DNA of 60,625 nucleotides from Gammaproteobacteria bacterium (GTDB taxonomy: Bacteria; Pseudomonadota; Gammaproteobacteria; Enterobacterales; Alteromonadaceae), in contig JAHKAA010000024.1 in NCBI GenBank assembly GCA_018825965.1, positions 1 to 60,625 on the forward strand. Reading direction: 5' to 3'. The position numbers and the translations under genes are program-made. This document shows positions 38,099 through 47,352 of the stretch, one piece after another. Numbering within the stretch: the first letter of the stretch is position 1; the number at the start of each line of letters is the position of its first letter. Below the pieces are notes generated by a model. It saw nothing but the letters and a program-made list of their open reading frames with translations. It did no database searches and was not told where the DNA came from.

Positions 38099-39445
38099 TT
38101 AGTTAAACAATTTCTGGTGTAAGTCTTTTACCACAGCGGCAGCGGACGCATCCTGTACTAAAAAACACAGATTATGGCGGGAGGCACCGTGGCATATCAG
38201 CCGCATGTTAATTTGCTCCAGAGCACTAAACAACTCGCCTGTGACTCCTTTGGTGCTGTGCAAATGATTCCCAATAACGGCAACCAGACTTAAGCCCTGC
38301 TCTACTGACACTTCGCAGAAACTTTTCAGCTCTTCAAGTGCAGGTTCAATCGCTGAATGAAAGGCACTGCCCGCAGATTCGTCTAAAGTTAACGCCACTG
38401 AGATTTCTGAGGTGGTGACTAAATCGACTGAAATCTGATGACGACTCAGAATATCAAAGACCCTGGCTAAAAAGCCTGCGGCATGTAACATTTCCGGGCT
38501 TTTTACTGTGATCAGAGTCTGAGATTTACGCAGCGCTATAGCACGGTACGCAGGTTTATGTTCAACAGTTTTGGCAATCCAGGTACCGCCCGCTTCAGGT
38601 TCACGGCTTGAACCGACAAAAACTTTGATATTACGGCGCATAGCCGGAATTAAGGTTGCAGGGTGTAACACTTTGGCGCCAAAAGTAGCCATTTCAGCCG
38701 CTTCATCAAAGCTGATTTCATTGATACAACGGGCTTCTGACGTTAAACGGGGATCTGTGGTAAATATACCCACTACATCAGTCCAGATTTGCACAGTCAC
38801 TGCGTTTAACGCTTCACCCAATAAAGCAGCACTGTAATCAGAGCCCCCCCGGCCTAAGGTCGTGGTTTGCCCCGCTTCATCGGCCCCAATAAAACCTTGA
38901 GTGACCACAATGTTTTCACGCAGCAAAGGCAATAAATGAGTTTGAGCCAAATCAGAAATAACACTGATTTGGGGTTCGCCTTTCCCAAAACGGCTGTCGG
39001 TGCGAAGCACAAGGCGCACATCAAAACACTGGGCAGCAGCGCCTCGTTCCGCTAAAACCTGAGTAAATAACACTGAACTTAAACGTTCACCAAACGACTG
39101 GATCAAATCTTTATCAGCGCCGGAATACACAGCCCCCCCGGTTTCAATCAGATTACGTAAATCGGCAAGCAAGCTGTTGATTTGAGCGGCCACAGTTTCA
39201 GGCTGCTGCAACGCATTTAATACAGCCAGAGTAATACGTTCTATGCCTTCAAATGAGCTGTAACGGGCCTGTACTTCGGTTTGTTTAGTGATATCGACCA
39301 ATAAATTGGTCACGCCCGAACTGGCACTGACAGCCACCAGACGGATAGCAGGATCGGCTAACACAATATCAGCACAACGGGACATAGCCTGAAAATCGGC
39401 CACTGAAGTTCCGCCAAATTTGGCGACAATAAGTTGATTAGACAT
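38099..39445 (-). CDS. lysC: lysine-sensitive aspartokinase III
   Basis: 448 residues. The kinase signature VAKFGGTSVADFQAM is at the start, with GRGGSDYSAALLGEAL mid-protein and two C-terminal ACT domains; MLHAAGFLARVFDILSRHQISVDLVTTSEIS matches the E. coli LysC regulatory region. It phosphorylates aspartate in the first step to lysine, threonine and methionine. It is monofunctional (no homoserine dehydrogenase domain). AAGGAG precedes the ATG. A lysine riboswitch lies about 110 bases upstream, so expression should fall when lysine is high. Confidence 0.97.
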   Translation of the reverse strand: MSNQLIVAKFGGTSVADFQAMSRCADIVLADPAIRLVAVSASSGVTNLLVDITKQTEVQARYSSFEGIERITLAVLNALQQPETVAAQINSLLADLRNLIETGGAVYSGADKDLIQSFGERLSSVLFTQVLAERGAAAQCFDVRLVLRTDSRFGKGEPQISVISDLAQTHLLPLLRENIVVTQGFIGADEAGQTTTLGRGGSDYSAALLGEALNAVTVQIWTDVVGIFTTDPRLTSEARCINEISFDEAAEMATFGAKVLHPATLIPAMRRNIKVFVGSSREPEAGGTWIAKTVEHKPAYRAIALRKSQTLITVKSPEMLHAAGFLARVFDILSRHQISVDLVTTSEISVALTLDESAGSAFHSAIEPALEELKSFCEVSVEQGLSLVAVIGNHLHSTKGVTGELFSALEQINMRLICHGASRHNLCFLVQDASAAAVVKDLHQKLFN

Positions 39446-39556
39446 TCGAGTCTCTCCTTATCAATAAGTCATAAGGCAGAGCATGGCATTTGCAGGCAGT
39501 AAATAAAGCTGTAGCGCAGGCTTGATGCTGCATACAACTGATCACGGACACACAAA
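39446..39556 (-). promoter_or_regulatory. lysC leader between aptamer and start
   Basis: 111 bases between the lysine aptamer and lysC, ending in AAGGAG before the ATG. I see no hairpin followed by a T run, so the riboswitch more likely controls translation (or uses Rho) than an intrinsic terminator. Confidence 0.5.
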
Positions 39557-39726
39557 GGCCAGAAGCTCTCCACCACAAAAAACAGGTGACAGTCGTAAGG
39601 ATTCAGCCTTAACAACCGGACACACAGCAGCTACAGCTGTTCGTCCTCGGCGTTAATCCCCCTCAAACATCCTGCGGCTTGTAGCAGCCTGAGATGTTCT
39701 ACCTGGTTAACGCTCCTCTTCTGGTC
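39557..39726 (-). ncRNA. lysine riboswitch aptamer
   Basis: On the minus strand the RNA runs from GACCAGAAGAGGAGCG to GTGGAGAGCTTCTGGCC. P1 is CCAGAAG/CTTCTGG. The conserved core is visible: AGAGGAGCGTTAACCAGGTA, GAGGGGGATTAACGCCGAGG and GGCTGAATCC, with the P5 arm GTCACC/GGTGG. These match the lysine-sensing L-box as seen in the E. coli lysC leader. It lies upstream of lysC, whose product is the first enzyme of lysine synthesis. Confidence 0.93.
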
Positions 39727-39781
39727 TATACCCGTTGGATTTACACGGGCGGGGTAAACCCGCCCCTACACATCGGGTATA
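39727..39781. repeat. 55-bp palindromic (REP/MITE-like) element
   Basis: Terminal inverted repeats TATACCCG and CGGGTATA frame the element. An inner hairpin GGGCGGG/CCCGCCC with loop GTAAA lies at 39747-39765. It abuts the riboswitch 5' end. From memory, similar GC-rich palindromes are dispersed in Alteromonadales-type genomes; only one copy is visible here. Confidence 0.6.
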
Positions 39782-39857
39782 TCACAATCACGTAGGATTG
39801 ACGGCGCTGAGCTTAAGTGACTTTTTTACAAAAGGCAACAGCCGTTTAGCCGTCTTT

Positions 39858-39886
39858 TCAAAAAAACTGTAATTAAATTACAGTTT
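39858..39886 (-). terminator. nhaD terminator
   Basis: Perfect 10-bp stem AAACTGTAAT/ATTACAGTTT with a three-base loop, followed on the minus strand by a run of T. It sits within ten bases of the nhaD stop. Confidence 0.85.
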
Positions 39887-39893
39887 GTCATCC

Positions 39894-41141
39894 TTAAGCC
39901 AAAGCAAACTGGCCAATAAAATACACGCCAACATAACCCAGGCTATAACAGCCCAGCAGATAACCTGCCATTTTAAAGTAAGTGCCGAAGGTCAGTTCTT
40001 TGACTTTACTCATCGCAATAATACCGGCTGCTGAACCTATGATCAGAATTGAACCACCTACCCCGGTTGCGTAAGTTAACGTCAGCCATTCCGCAGTGGT
40101 CATGGTTAAATCCGCTTTTAACAGCGCAGCAGTTAAAGGCACGTTGTCGATCATCGCAGACAAAATCCCCATCAGGTAGTTGGCCTGCACCGGCTCTAAA
40201 TACTGATACAAATGCGTGATATTAGTCAGCACACCAATTTCTTTCAAAATACCAACAAGCAACAAAACACCTAAGAAAAACAATAAGGTGTCAAACTCAA
40301 CTTCCCGGATGTAATGCAGAATATTTACACCTGTTTTTTTACGTAGCAGGAACTGGGCAGCTAAAAACATCGCACCTAAACCAAATAAGAAGGTCAACAC
40401 GGGTGGGATCTGGAACAGAATGTTGAACAACAGCGTTGAACCAATAGTAGCCGCAAAAATACCGGCAATAACCACATCGGTTTTTTCTATTGGCTTAGGG
40501 GATTTTTCCAGTACAACACGGCCTTTCATTTTGCGTGATAACAAAATCGCCAGCACAGCAACGGCAAATAAAGAGGGCAGTATCAACAATAACAGATTGG
40601 TTATTGTTACTTTACCTCCTAAAAACAACATCAGAGTGGTCACATCCCCTGTGATCAATGACACACCACCGCTATTGACCGCAAAGATAATCAGGGTGGC
40701 ATACTGGATACGTTTTTTCACTTCCAGCTTAATGCTGCTGATCACCGCAATAGACACCAGGGTCGCAGTGACGTTGTCGGCAAATGACGAGAAAAGAAAG
40801 GCAAAGACTGCAACAATAAACATTAATCGGCGCTCTGACAGTTCTGCAGGTAATAAGCGCTGTACAATTTGGGAAATAAAACCTTTACTGTTCAGATAAG
40901 CAACAAAAGTCATAGTTGACATCAAAAACAACCACAAAGTGGCTATTTCTAATAAGTTATGATTTAACTGTTCACTGATTTCGCTACTTGTAGCGCCGTG
41001 CATTGGAAAAATAAAAGCGAGGATCCAGCAAAGAGTACCGAAAAAAAGTGTCGTTTTTGCCTTATTTACGTGGATTATATCCTCTATAACGATCATCACA
41101 AAGGCTATTGCCACCAGAGCCAAAATTACTGCGCTTACCAT
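39894..41141 (-). CDS. nhaD: NhaD-type sodium/proton antiporter
   Basis: 415 residues with about 12 membrane helices. The family block FLFSSFADNVTATLVSIAVIS appears near residue 112, with GGVSLITGDVTTLMLF and AMIDNVPLTAALLKAD later. NhaD exchanges Na+ (or Li+) for H+ across the inner membrane and is common in marine and alkali-tolerant gammaproteobacteria. It stands alone, with a hairpin terminator at its 3' end. Confidence 0.92.
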   Translation of the reverse strand: MVSAVILALVAIAFVMIVIEDIIHVNKAKTTLFFGTLCWILAFIFPMHGATSSEISEQLNHNLLEIATLWLFLMSTMTFVAYLNSKGFISQIVQRLLPAELSERRLMFIVAVFAFLFSSFADNVTATLVSIAVISSIKLEVKKRIQYATLIIFAVNSGGVSLITGDVTTLMLFLGGKVTITNLLLLILPSLFAVAVLAILLSRKMKGRVVLEKSPKPIEKTDVVIAGIFAATIGSTLLFNILFQIPPVLTFLFGLGAMFLAAQFLLRKKTGVNILHYIREVEFDTLLFFLGVLLLVGILKEIGVLTNITHLYQYLEPVQANYLMGILSAMIDNVPLTAALLKADLTMTTAEWLTLTYATGVGGSILIIGSAAGIIAMSKVKELTFGTYFKMAGYLLGCYSLGYVGVYFIGQFALA

Positions 41142-41403
41142 GATGTAGTACCAGCTTTATTGTTGTGGAAAAGGAAGGAATTTGCGGGACGGCATTCTAC
41201 CAGCCCCAACACGATGCCACTACCCTACCAAAGTCACATTTGTGAAATATTTATGAAAGGCATGAAAAGAAAGGGCAGATAATAGCGCCACGTAAAATTA
41301 TCCGCTGCTCAGATGAGCCTACACTGTCATTGAGCAGTGGGTCGGGCGAAGTGAAAGCGGTTCAACTGGCTGAAGCAGAAGTAAGCAAGGATTCGATGCG
41401 GTC

Positions 41404-42147
41404 TTAACTCCAGAGTTTGCCCACTGGAGTGGATGCCGAAAAATGCCGCGCCACCTGAGCCTGAAACAGCTCAGCGCAGGCGATGGCGTCTGTCACCGCA
41501 TGATGAGGCTGATAAGGCGGTAGCTGATAGCGCTGCCGGCAATCGGCAAGACGTAATGAAGGCAGCGACTGTTGTGTCAGTTGACGCCACCATCCCTTCA
41601 GGCCTGACTGAGTAAAACCACGTTCTAACGCAAGAGTGTCGATCATCGGGAAGACAACAGCTTCTTTTAAACGACTCATCACACCATGGTACAAAAAAGC
41701 CCGTTCAATAGGCAGATGATGCACCAGCACCACTTTCCCGGCCAAAGCCTGCAACAAAGGCTCAATATAAAGCTCTAAATCGGGAGCCAGGGCTATGGTA
41801 CTGTCAGTAATACCATGCACTACCACTGAACTTTCATTAAGCTGTACTCTGGGTTTAACCAAATAACTTTGAGCTTTACTACTTTGAATTCGCCCTAATG
41901 TCAGAGGCACCAGCCCTATGCTGACAATGCCATCATGCAGCGGATCCAGCCCTGTCGTCTCAAAATCTAAAGCGACAAAAGAGATCTCCTGCAAAGCCGT
42001 ATCAGCAGCTACAGCGCCTGCCTGATAAAAAGCCTTTAATCTGGCATCTTTGGCGCTTAACTCCAACTGCTGCATAGTGTTTTGCCAGTTATTGCTCAGA
42101 AGCTGCAGTGGATCTGTTTTTAACTCCTGCTTTTTCAGATAAAACAT
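41404..42147 (-). CDS. DEDDh 3'-5' exonuclease (DnaQ-like)
   Basis: 247 residues. The exonuclease motif I ALDFETTGLD lies at about residues 59-68; motif II VHHLPIERAFLY and motif III HHAVTDAIACAEL follow, giving the D-E-D-D-H set. It probably degrades DNA or short RNA. It is preceded ten bases upstream by the DUF294 signalling protein on the same strand. This pairing is recurrent in Shewanella- and Vibrio-like genomes and suggests a joint role, which is inference. Confidence 0.88.
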   Translation of the reverse strand: MFYLKKQELKTDPLQLLSNNWQNTMQQLELSAKDARLKAFYQAGAVAADTALQEISFVALDFETTGLDPLHDGIVSIGLVPLTLGRIQSSKAQSYLVKPRVQLNESSVVVHGITDSTIALAPDLELYIEPLLQALAGKVVLVHHLPIERAFLYHGVMSRLKEAVVFPMIDTLALERGFTQSGLKGWWRQLTQQSLPSLRLADCRQRYQLPPYQPHHAVTDAIACAELFQAQVARHFSASTPVGKLWS

Positions 42148-42157
42148 AACACCTCAG

Positions 42158-44023
42158 TTATTGCCGCCCGCCGGGGTAACGAAACTTCAGAAACTTTTGC
42201 GCGTAACTCAGAATTTGAAAGGCTTCTTTTAAGGTTTTACGTTCAAAGGCAGACAGCTCTTCAGGTTTAACTTTATTGTCTGCGGCTCTGCCCGCCTGTA
42301 AGGATTTGGCTTGCTGGCGAATTCGTACCATAGCTATCACTTCCAGCGCATCTAACAAATCATCAGCCCTGCCCTTAGGCAAAATACCGGCCGCTTTAAC
42401 TGCCACTAAGCGCTCATAGGTATTGGTGGCAGCACAGCCAATAGACAAAGCATGCACCCTGACCAGATCGGCCAAAGGCGCTGTACCTCTGCGTTTGATA
42501 TCCAGTGAGTTGTTTTGCTGACCGTCATTTTCCAGCACAAAATCTTTAAAAAAACCTAAAGGTGGCGTCCGGCTGATGGCGTTGCGGGCCATACAGGCTA
42601 AAAAATCCGGATTGGCTTTCACTTGCCGCCTGATTTGGTGATTCAACTGATCAGCCCAGCACACCTGGCCCCAAACCCCTTCTAAATCAAAAAATATACC
42701 GCTGTTGAGCAATCGCTGTGCATCTGGTTTTTCAATCCAGTCAGTGAAATACTGCTGCCAGACCCGCAGCGGCTGTCGCCATTGGCTATTGGTAGCCATA
42801 ATATCGCCACTGCAATAGCTGTAACCACAAGCGGCCAGACCATCACAGACAAATTGAGCCAGGGCGACAAAATAGTCCTGATGCAACAGAGGATCGTAGT
42901 CATTGTGCAGCACCAGCGCATTGTCCTGATCTGTCACTATCAGTTGTTCGTCCCGCGCCATAGAGCCCAAAGCCAAAAAACAATAAGGCACAGGAGGTGG
43001 CCCCAATTGTTGCTCTGCCAACTCAAGTAAACGTTGCTTAAAACTACGGCCTGTGACCGCCATAGCAGCACCAATCATTCTGGAGTTGGCATCTTCATTG
43101 ACCATACGGACAAAACAGGAGGCCAGCTCAGTACTCAGGCTTTGTAATTCCGCCACAGATTGCTGGCGGAAAATGCTGCTGACAATGTACAGGCTATTTT
43201 GCGATTCATAACGGATCACATCGGCAATAGAGATAATACCCAGCACCTTGCCATCTTCCAGCACAGGCAAATGATGCACATTGTGACGCAACATCAATAA
43301 CATGGCTTCAAACACAAACTGGTGCTGTTCAATACAGACCAGTTCAGTGGTCATGACCACTGAAACTTTTTGCTGATAATCCAATCCTGCGGCTATCAGT
43401 CTGTTGCGTAAATCCCTGTCTGTGACTATGCCTACCAAAGCCGCATCTTTTGACTGGTCCGCCACAATCAACAAACAGGACACCGACTCTTGTTGCATCA
43501 ATTGTGCAGCCTGCTGCACTGTGGCATCTGCTGCTAAAGTCACAGCAGATCTGCCAATCAACTGACGCACTTCTGAGCTCATTAATTCATTACTGTTTTT
43601 GTCTGAAAGAACCCCTGCCTTTTTCCTTTGGGTATCACCAATTTCAACATAGTCGGCAAAAACTTCATCCGATTTGTACAGCAGTTCAAAACATTCAGCG
43701 GGAATAAAATAGATCAGGCTGTCTTCTATCGCAGTTGCAGGGAAAATCACGCTTTTATCACGCAACAACCCTTGCTCAGCAAAAATGCCACCTTCGCTCA
43801 GCCTGTTGTACAAGACGCCATTGCGTCTGTAGGTTTCAACGGCACCGCTGCGAACCAGATACAAAGCCTGTAACGGCTCACCAAAACGCAGTATCGGCGT
43901 ACCGGCTTTAAAATAACCAATATCTACCTGCATTGCAGTCTGCTGCACTAAGTCATCCGGCAGTTCTTTAAAAGGACTGTAACGCTTTAAAAAATTCAGA
44001 ATTTCTATCTGTTCTATCTGCAT
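42158..44023 (-). CDS. cNMP-binding/CBS/DUF294 putative nucleotidyltransferase
   Basis: 621 residues. A cyclic-nucleotide-binding-like domain is at about 15-125, tandem CBS domains at about 155-275 (VGIVTDRDLRNRL and VLGIISIADVIRYE), then the DUF294 nucleotidyltransferase domain with ALGSMARDEQ and VTDQDNAL, whose Asp365 and Asp367 are likely metal ligands. The C-terminal DUF294 helical domain follows. It probably senses nucleotides and modifies a protein or RNA, but the target is unknown. It is paired with the downstream DEDDh exonuclease. Confidence 0.9.
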   Translation of the reverse strand: MQIEQIEILNFLKRYSPFKELPDDLVQQTAMQVDIGYFKAGTPILRFGEPLQALYLVRSGAVETYRRNGVLYNRLSEGGIFAEQGLLRDKSVIFPATAIEDSLIYFIPAECFELLYKSDEVFADYVEIGDTQRKKAGVLSDKNSNELMSSEVRQLIGRSAVTLAADATVQQAAQLMQQESVSCLLIVADQSKDAALVGIVTDRDLRNRLIAAGLDYQQKVSVVMTTELVCIEQHQFVFEAMLLMLRHNVHHLPVLEDGKVLGIISIADVIRYESQNSLYIVSSIFRQQSVAELQSLSTELASCFVRMVNEDANSRMIGAAMAVTGRSFKQRLLELAEQQLGPPPVPYCFLALGSMARDEQLIVTDQDNALVLHNDYDPLLHQDYFVALAQFVCDGLAACGYSYCSGDIMATNSQWRQPLRVWQQYFTDWIEKPDAQRLLNSGIFFDLEGVWGQVCWADQLNHQIRRQVKANPDFLACMARNAISRTPPLGFFKDFVLENDGQQNNSLDIKRRGTAPLADLVRVHALSIGCAATNTYERLVAVKAAGILPKGRADDLLDALEVIAMVRIRQQAKSLQAGRAADNKVKPEELSAFERKTLKEAFQILSYAQKFLKFRYPGGRQ

Positions 44024-44040
44024 TCGCTTGCCTTATCCAT

Positions 44041-44066
44041 GAAAAGCGGAGGAGTGAGCTCCTCCC
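44041..44066 (-). terminator. terminator of the BCCT gene
   Basis: Stem GGAGGAG/CTCCTCC with a four-base loop; on the minus strand it is followed by GCTTTTC. It lies about 20 bases after the transporter stop. Confidence 0.65.
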
Positions 44067-44084
44067 ACTTTCAGCATACTGCGG

Positions 44085-45713
44085 TTAACTGCGGGGCTCA
44101 GATCGAAGCCCCGTCACCACAGAGACACAAGAGGCTAATAACACCAGGGCAAAAGGAAAACCTGTTGAGACTGCCATGGCCTGCAATGCCACCAGCCCTC
44201 CACCCAGCACCAGCGCTATTGCAACCAAACCTTCGAAGGTACACCAAAACACCCGCTGCGCTACAGGCACATTTACTTTACCTCCGGCCGCTATGGTATC
44301 TATCACCAGTGAACCTGAATCAGAGGACGTGACAAAAAACACCACCACCAACACTATGGCAATAAAGGAGGTGATATCAGCCAAAGGCAAAGCTTGTAAC
44401 ATCTGGAACAACTGCAGTGGCAATGCTGCTGAGACTGCCGCCTGATAACTGTCTTGTACCAGTTGATGAATAGCGGTAGAACCAAAGACGGTCATCCACA
44501 ATACACAAGCTAAGGAAGGGACCAGCAGCACTGAAATTAAAAATTCGCGCACAGTACGGCCTCTGGATACACGGGCGATAAACATGCCAACAAAAGGTGA
44601 CCAGCTGATCCACCAGGCCCAATAAAAGGCTGTCCAACCCTGCAGAAAATTACTGTCTTCGCGCCCTACCGGATTGGCAAGAGCAGGCAAATACTGCAGA
44701 TAAGCCCCCAGATTATCCAGCACACCGCTTAGGATCACCAGCGTTGGTCCAAGCACAATCACAGAGAGTAACAGCGCCGCCGCCAGCACCATATTGATTT
44801 CAGATAAACGTTTTACGCCAGCATCAAGCCCTGCCACCACTGAGACCAGGGCAATAAGAGTAATGACCACCACCAGCACCACCTGAGTTGTCAGTCCTTC
44901 AGGCACTCCAAACAGCAGATGCAAACCGGCCGCTGCCTGAGCGGATCCCAGCCCAAGTGAAGTAGCCAGACCAAATAAGGTGGCAAAAACCGCCAGAATA
45001 TCAATGCAATGCCCTGGCCAGCCCCAAACCCGCTCTCCTAATAAGGGATAAAAAACTGACCTGATGGTCAGTGGTAAACCTTTGTTAAAGGAAAACAGCG
45101 CTAAGCCTAAAGCTAAAATGGCGTAGATAGCCCATGGATGCAGCGCCCAATGATAAATAGTGGCCGCCATGCCTAATCGTGCAGCTTCAACCGGATCGCC
45201 TGCAGCGCCAGCCAGAGGTGCCCAGTCAGTGCGAACGCCATTCTCCAGTACTGGTCCGCTTAAAGCGCTGCTGAAATGGGATAAAGGTTCGGACACGCCA
45301 TAAAACATCAGCCCAATGCCCATACCTGCGGCAAATAACATCGAAAACCAACCCAGATAGCTGTAATCTGGAGTTGCTTCTGTGCCGCCCAGTCGTACTT
45401 TGCCCAAAGGCGACACAATAAGCGCCAGACAAAGCAGCACAAAAATATTGGCCACACTGATAAAAAACCAATCCAGATTGCTGGTCAGCCAGCCCCGTAT
45501 AGCGGAAAACACCGGAGCAGCCTGATTTTGAAATACCAGGGTAATAATCACAAAAGCCACAATACTCAAGCCTGAGATCAGAAACACCCTGTTATGGATA
45601 TCCAGACCAAAAGGGCCAAGTTTCACCAGAATATTGTCTTGCCCGACCTGGTAGTCGGTGTCAATGGCATTGACCCTGCCATCAGGGATCATCGGATCTT
45701 TTTGTTCGTTCAT
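44085..45713 (-). CDS. BCCT-family betaine/carnitine/choline transporter
   Basis: 542 residues with about 12 membrane helices. The family signature FYWAWWISWSPFVGMFIARV lies near residue 360, followed by SRGRTVREF, and GMGIGLMFYGVSEPL occurs earlier. BCCT carriers import quaternary amines such as glycine betaine, often for osmoprotection, usually coupled to Na+ or H+. The ligand cannot be read from sequence. The C-terminus is short, without the long osmosensor tail of BetP. It follows the porin gene on the same strand. Confidence 0.9.
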   Translation of the reverse strand: MNEQKDPMIPDGRVNAIDTDYQVGQDNILVKLGPFGLDIHNRVFLISGLSIVAFVIITLVFQNQAAPVFSAIRGWLTSNLDWFFISVANIFVLLCLALIVSPLGKVRLGGTEATPDYSYLGWFSMLFAAGMGIGLMFYGVSEPLSHFSSALSGPVLENGVRTDWAPLAGAAGDPVEAARLGMAATIYHWALHPWAIYAILALGLALFSFNKGLPLTIRSVFYPLLGERVWGWPGHCIDILAVFATLFGLATSLGLGSAQAAAGLHLLFGVPEGLTTQVVLVVVITLIALVSVVAGLDAGVKRLSEINMVLAAALLLSVIVLGPTLVILSGVLDNLGAYLQYLPALANPVGREDSNFLQGWTAFYWAWWISWSPFVGMFIARVSRGRTVREFLISVLLVPSLACVLWMTVFGSTAIHQLVQDSYQAAVSAALPLQLFQMLQALPLADITSFIAIVLVVVFFVTSSDSGSLVIDTIAAGGKVNVPVAQRVFWCTFEGLVAIALVLGGGLVALQAMAVSTGFPFALVLLASCVSVVTGLRSEPRS

Positions 45714-45814
45714 TCTGTACCTGCTGTAGTTTTAGTGTGCGCCTGCACGGGTCACCAGCCTGAGTGACCAGTGAATGCGGATCACGCGGTTAAAAATGTC
45801 TCGAAAAAGACCGG

Positions 45815-47101
45815 CTAAAAGTAATAGCCAATATTGATATTAAAGCGTTGTTCCTCGTCACTACTGTCTCCTGCCATGCTGCCACCAACAAAAGGCTGGT
45901 TACGGGCATGCACATAATCCACATAGGTAAAAAGTGAACCTGCAGCAATAGAAAAGCCTGTGACATTCATCAGGGTGCTGCGGCTTAGATCGGATTTGTC
46001 ATAGACCAGACTGTAGTTGTTATAAAACTGCAGATCTGTGACAGGTCCCCATTGCACTGGTAAATCGTAGGCCAGATTCACTGTGGCCGATTTTGCTTCT
46101 GCTGCTATGGAGTCATAAAAACCATAAGCTCCAACAGCAATACGCTCTATATCATCCAGATCATAGTGATACTGACTATGTTGCAGCTGTAACTGCCAGC
46201 GCTGATAACGGCTGTTCAGATGCAGGGCAAAGGCCTGATAATCACCAGCATGATGAGCGCCATCGTGCAACTTGCCGGAGAGCGCAGAAAAACCAAGTTC
46301 GGTTTGTAGTTGCCCCTGCGTCAGGTGATAACCAAAACGGCTGACAAAAGTATTGGTTTCAGCCAGCGCTTGAGTCGGCTCGCCGTAAATATCTTCGGTC
46401 GCACCACGAGCGCCTACTATATCGTAGGAATAGCGGTCGGTTTCATCTCCAACATAACCATCTATGCCACCGAGTTCATCATTTTTGAAAAAGCCGATGT
46501 CCAACTGCCACTGATCAGAAATCTGCCGTTTAAACAGCAAACCTAAATCGTGGTCATCTTCTAAACCCAGGTAATAATTACTGCTAAAGAAGTAGTTATT
46601 TGAGTTGTAAGGCCAGTTACCAAAAGGCACCTGAGTAATACCCAATTGGGCTTGCCACAGCTCATCCAACTGATAAGCCACATAAGCCTTTTTCACTGCG
46701 GTCATATAGTCAAAAAAACGAATTTCAGCATTTAAGCTGACATCCCCGACAGTGCCGCGAAAATCCAGCCGCAGCAGGTCAAAGTCAAAATCGCCGCCCC
46801 GGTTTTTATTGCCCTCATCATAAGAGGTATGACTGAAGTTTGTCCGCACAGCACCGCCGACTTCGATGCCATCAGCAGGTTTTTCAGCTGCGGCTGCTAT
46901 GGTATTTTGCTGATTTTCAGCTTCAGCTTCTTGCTTAGACTGCTCTGCTAAACGGCTTTCCAAAGCCTCGACCTGAAGTTTAAGTTGTTGTAGCTGTGTC
47001 GCTAAATCCTGCTGCTCTGAGCTGTGTAAAGTATCCGTTGCATACACAATAGAAGGACAGGCCGCTGCGATAGACAGAGCCAGAAGTGTGGGCTTGACCA
47101 T
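45815..47101 (-). CDS. outer-membrane porin-like protein with coiled-coil N-terminus
   Basis: 428 residues. A signal peptide (cleavage near VYA-TDT) is followed by a helical coiled-coil-like stretch (DLATQLQQLKLQVEALESRL, about 33-52) and a beta-strand-rich barrel ending in the typical terminal aromatic (NIGYYF). It resembles OprO/OprP-like or carbohydrate porins with a periplasmic trimerising helix, but the substrate is unknown. It precedes the BCCT transporter and may feed it (inference). Confidence 0.78.
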   Translation of the reverse strand: MVKPTLLALSIAAACPSIVYATDTLHSSEQQDLATQLQQLKLQVEALESRLAEQSKQEAEAENQQNTIAAAAEKPADGIEVGGAVRTNFSHTSYDEGNKNRGGDFDFDLLRLDFRGTVGDVSLNAEIRFFDYMTAVKKAYVAYQLDELWQAQLGITQVPFGNWPYNSNNYFFSSNYYLGLEDDHDLGLLFKRQISDQWQLDIGFFKNDELGGIDGYVGDETDRYSYDIVGARGATEDIYGEPTQALAETNTFVSRFGYHLTQGQLQTELGFSALSGKLHDGAHHAGDYQAFALHLNSRYQRWQLQLQHSQYHYDLDDIERIAVGAYGFYDSIAAEAKSATVNLAYDLPVQWGPVTDLQFYNNYSLVYDKSDLSRSTLMNVTGFSIAAGSLFTYVDYVHARNQPFVGGSMAGDSSDEEQRFNINIGYYF

Positions 47102-47307
47102 TGAATAACCTTTGGTAAGTAGTGAGAAGAAATAACGCTTTTATAGGGTAGCGCAGCACAAAGCTCAGGCCAAATTTCAAGCGGGAAAACGGGATAAATG
47201 GGGAACTCAGCAGGATAGATGGCTAATTAGAGGATTATTGTTTAAGTGAATTAACCACCTAATCTCATTAAATTTAGCATTATTGATGCTATTCGTTACA
47301 GACAGGC

Positions 47308-47346
47308 GAAAGGATCAGAGCAAACTACAAAGAGCAGCTCTGACCC
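47308..47346 (-). terminator. terminator of the M49-like peptidase gene
   Basis: Arms GGATCAGAGC (47312-47321) and GCTCTGACCC (47337-47346) pair over ten positions with one G-T. On the minus strand they are followed by TTTCGCC. Confidence 0.6.
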
Positions 47347-47352
47347 AATAAC

